Of a stretch of DNA of 64,000 nt, positions 1-8,712 are shown one piece after another (the stretch's first letter is position 1; each line of letters begins with the position of its first letter). Below the pieces are notes generated by a model. The model searched no databases and was not told the origin of the DNA. It was given only the letters and a program-made list of their open reading frames with translations. Origin of the DNA: Paramyrothecium sp. XJ0827 (lineage: Eukaryota; Ascomycota; Sordariomycetes; Hypocreales; Stachybotryaceae). The stretch is taken from NCBI GenBank assembly GCA_020881915.1, contig JAJFPB010000001.1, positions 5,270,001-5,334,000 of the forward strand, written 5' to 3'. Made by a program: the position numbers and the translations under genes.

Positions 1-1587
1 CTATACCAACAAATGTGTGTGAAGCAAAGATTTCTGTTAACTCGCTGTGCATTTCGTCGCGCACCTCGGCGCGTAAGTCTTTGATACTCTTCAGGCGGCA
101 CAGAACGTGCTCCCGGTCAGTCATTTCATAATCGTTGTTTTCAGGAATTGCTGTAGGTTCGTCGTCTCTGGTCGCTTCTCTGGAGAGCTCCCCTGGCGTA
201 GTTCTCAAGAACATGCTGGTTATCTTACGCTCGGCCGTATCGGTTCGCACCAAGTCATTGGAATTCCTCCTCCGTTTGCCAGTAGTCTTTGTTCTGTCAG
301 GCGTGCCATCGTCCGCTGCCTGTGGGGAAGGCTCAGCGGGACGGGCACCGGGTAGAAGCGTCTGGGTCATAAAAGTGCGACTTGTGTCGACAGCAGCCAA
401 TTCCTCACTGATCTTGTCACAAACTGTATGAATGATCTCGTCCTCGTTCAGGAAATGCACTTCTCGTTTCGTCGGATGAACGTTGACATCAACCCGAGCA
501 GGATCAATCTCTAGGCTCAAGTAGACAAAGGGGTGCCCGCCTTTAGGTAGATAGTTTGTGTAGGTTTGCTCAATGGCTTTCCGCATAGTTGTCGACTCCA
601 CGCTCCGGTGGTTAATGAAAAGAAGGAAGGTGGTCTTTTTGATGTGATAGTTGGCGTTGGTAACAAGGCAATCCACTTTGCAGCCCCAGCGTTCGTCAGA
701 CGTCTCAAACTCAATCAGCTCGTTTGCCACGTTACTTCCGTAGATTTGGCGGATTCGATCTCTTGTGGTAGCCAGCGGGGAGACGGACAAGCTGTTTGTA
801 GATTCGCCGGATTTCTTGCAGGTGAAACCAACATTCTTACAGTGCACAGCATAGCGGCCGACCATGTCGATGATCTTGTTGAATTCATCTGAAGGGGATC
901 GAAAAGCACTTCTGCGTGTTGGGATGTTGAAAAACAGATCTTCGACTGTGATTTGAGTGCCCGGGCGGCCAGCCACGCCTTTGGGTTCCGCCGGCTGGCC
1001 CGGTTTAGGAGGAACAAGTCTTCCATCGAGATAGTGAGCGCGCCATGCTAGGGGAGATTCTTTTGTTTTGGTGGTCACAGTCAAGTGGGCAATATGGCTT
1101 ATGCTGGCAAGTGCTTCTCCACGAAAACCGTACGTGGCAATGGAAGTGAGGTCCTCAAACGTGGTGATTTTGGAAGTAGTGTGACGCTCACAAAGAATGG
1201 GCAGGTCCTCCTTCTGCAGTTGTGCGATATTAGCGTCAGCAAATCACAATGCAGTTGCGATGACGAACCTGGATCCCGGAGCCGTTATCGGTGATCTGAA
1301 GCAGCTTGAGCCCACCATCCTTGACAACAACCTCAAGCGAGGTTGAGCCAGCATCAACGGCGTTCTCGATAAGCTCCTTTAGAGCATGGACCGGGGCGAC
1401 AATGATTTCTCCGGCAGCTATTTTGTTCACTACGTCTGGATCCAGCGCCTGTTCGCTCCGATTAGCGAGTACATTGTCTGGGATATAGAAGAGGTGCCCG
1501 CACCCTGATTCTATGGGCAGGGCGTGGCCCATCATCGGGAGCACCCTCTGCCTTCCTCTTGCCGCCTACGACCTGGTCCACCTCCAT
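1..1587 (-). CDS. MLH1: DNA mismatch repair protein MLH1, N-terminal part, runs off the left edge
   Basis: MutL-family ATPase; with PMS1 it forms the MutL heterodimer that acts after MutS lesion recognition in the nucleus. Three exons are visible on the minus strand: 1587-1504, 1448-1269 and 1213 to beyond base 1, with introns of 55 nt each, both phase 0. The GHKL ATPase motifs are intact: ELIENAVDAGS, DNGSGI and GFRGEALAS. The later HPTKREVHFL segment of the MutL transducer domain is also present. The first exon encodes a 28-residue tail with a GGKRKAEG basic stretch, joined directly in front of ALDPDVVNKIAAGE. The third exon stays open to the window edge and ends in a charged linker, so the C-terminal dimerisation domain lies outside. 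Identity is certain; only the 3' end is missing. Confidence 0.96.
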
Positions 1588-2872
1588 AATGCGATTCGAG
1601 TGGGGGCTGTTGTTTGATGGTAGAGGTAGAGATGTGGACGGGAAGCCACACAATGCAGTGCCTCGCCAAAGAAAAGCGTCACTAAGGATGGACCAGCAGC
1701 TTGGCCATGACGTCAAGGTATCAAAGGATGAACCGCTTTCGGAATGTGTGAATAACTTGTTGTAAGACAAAGATAATTACGACAAGGCATACACAGACAG
1801 TTGCTGGATGATGGAAAAAGCCTTGGTTTACAGATTGCTAGTGACGCGTGATGTGCACGTTGGCACGTGATAGCGGCTTCAGGTAAGGTACCGTAAGGCA
1901 GGTACGGGAAGAAGGTACAGGAGGTTTGGCCCTTGGGCTTGGCTGGGCAGCCAGTGGCTGCCACGACGGTCCGACATTCCAGCCCAGGCCCTGTAGGACT
2001 TCCAACACCACGACAGAACCAAGGACTCGAGGCTGTATAGGTCCTTGTGCTGACAACATGAGCGATGTTACGTCCGAAGGATCTCTTTGTTGATGCATTG
2101 CTTGGTCACAGTCGGAGCCTCCCCCCTCAAGTCCTATTCCTCCACGCACGTGAGGTATTAATACGAACGGCTTCGAAGAAATCATGGAGACTTTTTACAC
2201 ATTTCCATGCACCGTGACATCGTTCATGGCCAAGTTGGGGTTGGTTCCTGTAATCGCCTTACCTCATGGTAAAAATAAGGTCAGGGTCGCTTTGGCTGCC
2301 TGGACCCTGAGGCTGTGGCTGTGGCAGGTCACAATCTGTCCCGGGCGCGTGCCCAACGGGACATGAAGAAACGCTCCACGGTGGTATCACTAGGTAGGTA
2401 TGCGCGCGCACGATCTGTCTTAAGGAACCGTCGCCTTGGCCCGGCTCGCCAGGTTTTTCTAGAAGGAAGCGACTCTCTGGCCAGACCATGCAATCGAGTC
2501 GACAAAGAGCGCTCATGCCCTTTTGCAAGTGCGCTGCATATGATGTGTCCTGTCTAGCTAGGGTCAGAGACTGGGCTATGCAAGCCACACAGCCTCCACC
2601 CCACGGGTGCCAGTCCACTGGAAAAAGCCAGGTCGATCATGCACAACCAGAATGGAAATGGAACTGTGCCTCGTTGTCTGCCTTTGAGACTATGAGACCA
2701 CTGAAAAGTCCCCGCTAGAAATGGCTAATGCAGGCACTCTAAGATGAGACGAAAAGTGGTGAGGGTTTACTTAAGATATAAAATCCAACCCAAGGCTGTC
2801 CCCTGTCGCTATAGGAGTTGCATTCTATCAGTTACCTGCTACCTTACCGTCGCACCGAGCAGTTGATTCGCA
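1588..2872. other. Intergenic region between divergent MLH1 and the 179-aa gene
   Basis: This 1.3-kb spacer separates two divergently transcribed genes and should hold both promoters. Short ORFs occur on both strands, but none shows a domain, a compatible intron or homology that I recognise. Near 1880-1915 there are AGGTA/GGTACC words like those seen more densely at 46.9-48.6 kb. Confidence 0.5.
2777..2783 (+). promoter_or_regulatory. TATA-box-like element of the 179-aa gene
   Basis: A TATAAAA heptamer lies 90 nt upstream of the ATG at 2873, a plausible distance for a TATA box with a short leader. This supports the gene model but is only a motif match. Confidence 0.4.
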
Positions 2873-3469
2873 ATGGAGGCAAATAATTCAAGGGGTACAA
2901 CACCAGCCGAAGATCCAAGCGAAGTCTCGACACCTACAGGGAGAAGCATCGCCGAGCCATCAGTCACCACAGAAACGTATGCGTCTAGTCCATAGTTACG
3001 TGCCATCGATCGGCGCAATACTGATTCTCATAGGCTGGCGTCGTTGCCGATGACTCGCTCCCAATTCAGCAGGACTATCGGAGCCTCCCATACCGACGAT
3101 TCCACCGAAGAACAGCTGGAAGTCCGCTCTGACGGCGGGGGCCCCATAGATGAACTCTTGTTATGGGTCACCGGAGCTGCGATTGTCCCTGAGGGGACTC
3201 CGATTGTCCAGGAGGGGACTCCGCGGGGCACAAAGCGACAGCGAGACGCGGAGGCTATGAAAGTCGAGCTCGATGAGTTACATGTTAAGGCCAAGGAAGA
3301 TCGGAAGCGAAAGAGACACCTGAGAAGGGCAGGCCAGCAATCTGACAGCTTCGTTGAAGCTCTGGCTTCTGCTGCACCTACAACATCTTCCACTAGCGCA
3401 TCGGAGCCGGACAAGGACGCCAATACACCCAACCCCAACAATGATGGGAACGATTGTGGCCGCGAATAA
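2873..3469 (+). CDS. Unrecognised 179-aa basic/low-complexity protein, two exons
   Basis: I do not recognise the family. Exon 1 is 2873-2976 and exon 2 is 3034-3469, with a 57-nt intron (GTATGC donor, TCATAG acceptor). The join gives exactly 180 codons including stop, and the exon-2 frame is open through the splice. The protein starts Ser/Thr/Pro-rich. It has a short near-duplication in the middle (two copies of an IVPEGTP/IVQEGTP-like heptamer), then a charged predicted helix with KRQRD and KEDRKRKRHLRR, and a Ser/Thr/Asn-rich tail. The basic runs look like nuclear localisation signals and the charged helix could be a coiled coil. It might be a lineage-restricted orphan. The gene model is moderately sure; function is unknown. 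Confidence 0.55.
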
Positions 3470-4426
3470 CGAAGTTCCTATGTCTGGGATGCTGTGTGTT
3501 TGCATCCCATTTTGTGGCGAAGACGCTTTTTCCTGTCTCTTTTTCTTTTTCCCTCTGTTTTCTCCGGCCTTGTCAGAAACTTGCAAGACGGTGTTCTTTC
3601 AGTTAGTCATGGATGATACCCGACGGGATGTATGGATGAACTTTTTTCTTCCTTTTTTTTCATATTTGCATAAGCATTTTCTCCTCCCCAGCTAGATGGT
3701 TATTACTCAGAGCTTCAATAGAATATCATGATATTGAATTGGAACAGCCCTGTCCTTGGTTGATTAGCCATGGTCAATTCCCGGAGACCGGAAGTGGGGC
3801 GGGACCGGGCTGACGGGACCAGGCCGGCGGTTCTCTTTGGAGGTGAACATGATGGATTTCCATTCCACCTACCATATTTGGGAACACAGACAGCGAACCC
3901 TACAGTCCCAAAGACTGTGGAAGGCCCTAGTAGCACCAATGTAGTCGTGTACATAAGATACTAATGTGTTTCGCGGGTTATGAATCCCTCCTCGGCATTG
4001 ACTCAGATGAGTAACCCGGCGTGACTCACTGAAGCCACTGGAACACCAACTGCACATCGCGCATTAGTTGCAGCCAAGCTGCTGAAACCGCTGCAGATCC
4101 CTTGGCGCAACTACCTCCCGGCACAATGCCACAAGGTGGGATGGCGCTGTTCCAGCGCCACGGCCGCCATGATGTAAACGAATGATGGTGTGCCGCTGAT
4201 TTTTCGTAGGTCACACTGTAAGGTAATGCCGTTTTGATCTAAGCAACGTGGTGCCGCATCGCATGCAACGCGCCTGCATACATTCTACTTCGTGGGTGTG
4301 GTGCAACAAATTATATGTCATTGCGCCATCCATTCTTATAACATCAAGAAGATTCCCACCGCTTTGACGGCGCTTCTTGAAGCCCCGGCACCAGTCTTTC
4401 ATTTTTACCCAATTGATACCACGACA
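3470..4426. other. Intergenic region upstream of the ABCF gene
   Basis: It holds T-rich 3' sequence after the orphan gene and the promoter of the ABCF gene. I see no further gene, RNA or repeat. Confidence 0.45.
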
Positions 4427-6839
4427 ATGCCCTCGGAACCTTCCTCCTCTGCGCCCCAGGAACTGAATCTGGTTGCGACGTGCAAGCAGACCCGGTTCGA
4501 CATCAAGTCCCCAAATTATCGCGAGGCATGTTCAGTCCCTTTCAGCAACATTTCTCCCGCCCTCGAGTTCGTGCCTAAGACCATAATATAGCTTGACATC
4601 GAGGGTCTCACCATCACCCTCACCTCCTCTTCAGCCAAGGCGAAGAAGACGGGCGGCCTCGAAATCCTGTCGGACGCCCAGCTGCGTCTCAAGGCCGGCC
4701 AGAGATATGCACTCGTGGGCCGAAATGGCTCTGGAAAGTCGAGTTAGTCGCTCATGAACGGTGACGAGATATCGATCTGTGCTGATTAGTTTGCCTGTTG
4801 CTCGCAGCGTTGCTGAAAGCCATTGGCGAAAAGCTCATCCCCGGTATCCCTGAGGATACCAAAATCGCACTTCTTCAGCAAACGAGATTGACGGACGAGA
4901 ACCCTCAAGACAAGCCCAGCGGCGATGACGTGCCAACCGTTCTTCAGGAAGTCATAGACAAGGCTACGGCCAGGAGTTTGGTTGAACAAGAAATCAAAAG
5001 TTTGCCACTTTCAACACCGCAGAACGACATGACGTCCAGCTAAACTAGAATTGTAGCACTGTCTGATGGCGTCGACGCCTCTGATCCGCATGCTCCTGTG
5101 CAAGCCCTGAGAACCCTCAAGCATGAGCGTCTTCGCAAACGTCTCTTCATTCTGGACAAGGACGCTCGGCTCAGGAGTGGCGCACGAGGCCTGCAAGCCA
5201 GGAAGGCTCTGAAAGCCTTTGAAAAGGTCGTCGCAGAGTCCAGCACATTGTAGGTACCAATATTCCGTTAGCCGACCCAAGCATATCTAACGACTTATCA
5301 AGGCTTGAGGAACCTGTAGAGAACATCTCAGCAGAAGCTCTCCAGGCGGAAACACAAGAGGCAGCCGATATGCTGGCAGACCTTCAGATCCAAGTTGAGC
5401 CGAGCAGGCTCGCTGAGATTGAATCCAGGGCAAAGCGTATCATGACTGGCCTTGGCTTTTCGGAAGCGTACATGTCAAAGCCGATCAACAGCCTCTCAGG
5501 CGGCTGGCATATGCGAGCTGCCCTCGCGTGTGTGCTTGTACAGCCAGATACTGACATCTTGGTTCTTGACGAACCGACCAACTTCCTCGACATGCTAGGC
5601 ATCATCTGGCTGCAACGCCATCTTCAGTCACTGGAGGACACGGAGCGGCCGCCCACCCTGATCCTGGTTTCTCACGATCGTGACTTCATCTCCATATGCA
5701 CCGATCTGCTGCTCTTGAAAGACAAGCAAATCACAAATTTCCACGGCGATCTCCCGACCTACGAGGCGTCGCAATCGGAGCGGAAGCTCTGGCTCACCAA
5801 GATGAAGGAAGCGCAGGACAAGCAAAAGGCGCACATCGAGAAGACAATTGCCGCCAACGTCAAGGCCGGGACTGACCATAGTCTGAGGCAGGCCAAGTCG
5901 CGGCAGAAGAAGCTCGACGACCGCTGGGGTATGCAGGTAAACAGCAAGACTGGCGGTCGTTTCCGATTGAGTGACCGCGCTGGCTTCTTCAACTCAACAC
6001 GAGAAGAGATTGAGATACCGCAAGACGAGCGTGCAGTTGTCATAACGCTGCCGGAACCGCCAGATCTTCGGTTCCCTGGCGCACTCATTTCCCTCGAAAA
6101 CGTCTCTTTCCGCTACAAGGGCAGCCCGGTCAAGGTGCTGCAAGACGTGACCTTGTCTATCAACCTCGGCGACCGCGTCGGTATCGTTGGCCAGAACGGC
6201 ACAGGCAAGTCGACATTGATCAACGTCCTCAACGGGCAGACTCCATCCTCGGGAACAGTCAAGACGCACCCTCGCGTCAAGGTCGGCTACTACTCCCAGC
6301 ACGCTGTCGAGGGCCTGCAGGCGCTTGGACGGGCGGAGCCAGACCTCACCTCGCTCGCGCTGCTGACGCGGGAGGTCAACGGCGAGCTCACGGAGCCGGA
6401 TCTGCGGGGTCTTCTGGGAGCGCTCGGGCTTCCGGGGCGCCTCGCGTCGGACGTGCCGCTGTGCAAGCTCTCCGGCGGCCAACTCGTGCGGTGTGAGCTC
6501 GCGCGGCTCTTCTGGCAGCGGCCGCACTGCCTGATCCTGGACGAGGTGACCACGCATCTGGATTACCAGACCGTAACGGCCCTGAGGGAGGCGGTGAGGG
6601 ACTGGGAAGGCGCGGTGGTCGTCGTCAGTCACGACAGATGGTTCGTCCGAGGCGCGGTGGAGGGCGCGGTGGACGACGACGAGGAAGAGGGCAGCGAGGT
6701 AGAGGACATGACGGCGGAGGGGGCACGCAGGCGGACGACGTATAGGCTCAAGGCTGGCCAGCTGTGCCTGCTGCAGAGGGGTGTGCAAGAGTTTGAAGAG
6801 TTGATGGAGAAGAGGGCAAATAAGCTACTTCGAGATTAA
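4427..6839 (+). CDS. ABCF-type twin-ATPase protein (no transmembrane domain)
   Basis: Soluble ATPase with two ABC cassettes, the architecture of ABCF proteins (Gcn20/Arb1-like), which act on ribosomes rather than as transporters. My exon model is 4427-4525, 4592-4742, 4808-4999, 5057-5249 and 5303-6839: 724 codons, 723 aa. Domain 1 has Walker A GRNGSGKST (about residue 77), signature LSGGW (about 275) and Walker B LVLDEPTNFLD. Domain 2 has Walker A GQNGTGKST (about 508), signature LSGGQ (about 600) and LILDEVTTHLD, where the usual EPTNHLD is altered but the catalytic Glu is kept. A charged linker lies between the domains. The first intron appears to use a GC-AG pair; without splicing there an in-frame TAG at 4589 would stop translation. 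Exact ABCF subfamily is not certain. Confidence 0.88.
4526..4591 (+). other. Putative GC-AG intron in the ABCF gene
   Basis: The stretch begins GCATGT and ends ATATAG, is 66 nt long and phase 0. It removes an in-frame TAG and joins NYRE to LDIEGLTITL. The only canonical phase-0 alternative of suitable length would start at the GTCCCT at 4535, a poor donor, and would leave three extra residues. Confidence 0.55.
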
Positions 6840-6900
6840 TGTCTGAACATCTTGTTCTATTCACTCGTGGATCTCTGGCTGCGCGATAGTCATGACAGGT

Positions 6901-8394
6901 CTATTGTCTCTTCAATACGCTCGGGTCGACTACAATCCGGCAAGGTGCCTTGTCTAATGTCGAGATCGTCACTTGCCCTTGATAAGGCAACTCCACAATC
7001 GTCCCGTCGACACAGACCTTCCTCCACCTGTCGTCTTTATCCTGCGCCTCAATCTTAACCTGCTTGACTGCCTCGTAACCGACAGCCTCCCCGTCGTCCC
7101 ACTTCACCCCGACGTGCTTGCCGCCGTCGTACGCCTTCATCATCACCTCCAAGGTGCGCTCACCTCCCACGGGCCCAAAGTGGACCAGGCGCAGCTGGCC
7201 GTCGAGGGGCTTCCCCTCCGGCGAGATGGCGAAGGTGCGCTCCAGGTTGGAGACGAGCGTTGCGAGAACGTACGCGTGGCTTCCGCGGTCCAGGACGTTC
7301 GAGTCGGCCGGTGCGCTTGGCACGGTGAAGCTCACCGTGGCTTCGTAGGCGTGCGACTCCCGCAGAAGCTCCTGCGCGACCATGTTAAAGCGCTTGCTGC
7401 CGTGCACGCGGTACTCGGGGGTGTCGCTCTCGTACACGATGCTAGCGTGGAAGCCGTAGCTGGCAACGATGGCACCGTAGAGATGAGACACGGCCGTCTC
7501 CTGCCTCGAAAGGTGGAGTTCTGAATCATCTTTGTCGCTGCCTTCTCCGTCCTTGTCTTTGAAAGTGACGATGCGTGAGCCGCTGGAGAAGGAGGCACGG
7601 AAAACAGGAAGATCAGCAGACGTTCCTTTGAAAAGAGACCGCAAGCCAAGAACCAGCGGCGAAGGCCCATCTTCCACGTAAAGAGGCTTGTGAGTCGAAT
7701 GGAAGAGCGCGTTTCCTGTACCGAGAGGAAGCAGGGCGATAAGCACTTGCGACGGTGTAGATTCAAGCTCCCTACAACCATTAAGGAGATCAACGACACC
7801 GCCGTCTCCGCTCAAGAGCACCACAGTTCGGGGCCTCGAGGTGTTGGACGCCCCTTCTTGCTGGCTTGCCCACAGCTCCCGAGCAAAGTCCCGCACGCTA
7901 TGTTCGTGTTCCGTAATAAGGACATGGGGAAGTGTCTCTTCACTCGCAACCCTGCTGACAACGAGAGTCCACAGCGGCTGTAAGATTTGAGACCAGAACT
8001 GTGAAGAATGCCCCAGGCCAGAATTTGTGGAAACCACGACGTCGACTTCGTGGTCGGCCCCGCGACGGAGGTGAGATGGGAGTTCAACGACAACATGCTG
8101 TTGAAGCTGCGTCGGAATGGCGTTTGTAGATAAGAACCTTGCGTCAAAAGGTATGTGCTTGTCATCAGCTCTCTCGACGAGGCCACAGATAACATAACCC
8201 TCTTCATGAGCACTGTTTCCCGTTTGCAATACAAACACTATTTCGTGAATCTTGATGTGCTCTTGGCCACTTGCGGTTGTCCAACTGATAAGGCCCTTGT
8301 CATCCACATCCAAATCAGTGACAGCTGTTAGCTGAGGCAACGGAAGTTGTGAGGCCATCCTTGCCAAGAGTCGGAAGGCAGAGGAAGGGAGCAC
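6901..8394 (-). CDS. Lipid kinase with diacylglycerol-kinase catalytic fold (DAG/sphingoid-base kinase-like)
   Basis: Single-exon gene of 497 aa. The catalytic core has SGDGG followed by VVDLLNG (about residue 191) and the nucleotide-loop motif PLGTGNA (about residue 221). These are the hallmarks of the DAGK_cat fold shared by diacylglycerol, ceramide and sphingoid long-chain-base kinases, which phosphorylate a lipid hydroxyl with ATP. The first motif differs from the usual GGDGT: Gly replaces Thr. About 150 N-terminal residues carry no motif I recognise. Translation may begin at the second Met (residue 13). It ends only about 60 nt from the 3' end of the convergent ABCF gene. Substrate cannot be told from sequence. 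Confidence 0.8.
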   Translation of the reverse strand: MLPSSAFRLLARMASQLPLPQLTAVTDLDVDDKGLISWTTASGQEHIKIHEIVFVLQTGNSAHEEGYVICGLVERADDKHIPFDARFLSTNAIPTQLQQHVVVELPSHLRRGADHEVDVVVSTNSGLGHSSQFWSQILQPLWTLVVSRVASEETLPHVLITEHEHSVRDFARELWASQQEGASNTSRPRTVVLLSGDGGVVDLLNGCRELESTPSQVLIALLPLGTGNALFHSTHKPLYVEDGPSPLVLGLRSLFKGTSADLPVFRASFSSGSRIVTFKDKDGEGSDKDDSELHLSRQETAVSHLYGAIVASYGFHASIVYESDTPEYRVHGSKRFNMVAQELLRESHAYEATVSFTVPSAPADSNVLDRGSHAYVLATLVSNLERTFAISPEGKPLDGQLRLVHFGPVGGERTLEVMMKAYDGGKHVGVKWDDGEAVGYEAVKQVKIEAQDKDDRWRKVCVDGTIVELPYQGQVTISTLDKAPCRIVVDPSVLKRQ

Positions 8395-8712
8395 AATGTT
8401 TGGTCGAACAGAGTGGGGTATGTTGGCAGTGCCAGAAACAGGTCTCTATATGTTTAGGCTACAAGATTGAACGACGAGGGTTGCACGAGCACGGCATATT
8501 TGGTGCGAGCACGAAGGATGACTGACAAGGAGGCGGCTTCGTCCAAATAGCAATCCGGACGGGTCCCTCGGGATTTGATAAGCCATATGTGGGGTTCAAA
8601 ATGAACGAGCTCCACCAAGATCTCTTGCGTGATAGCGCTCGCTAGGACTTTATACAATCCTTACAAAAATGTACACGCCATTAATAAAGCAGTATTTCCC
8701 CGGCTTGCGCCT
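8395..8712. other. Intergenic spacer: lipid-kinase promoter and TRM1 3' end
   Basis: About 318 nt between two minus-strand genes. It should hold the kinase promoter and the TRM1 3' untranslated region. Nothing else is recognisable. Confidence 0.5.

Noticed and set aside
4427..4591. ABCF gene as a pseudogene because of an in-frame TAG
   Set aside because: All motifs are intact and a phase-0 GC-AG intron removes the TAG; the other three introns join perfectly.
5994..6788. 264-codon minus-strand frame
   Set aside because: Antisense to the second ATPase domain of the ABCF gene; Arg/Pro-rich composition typical of a GC-rich shadow frame.
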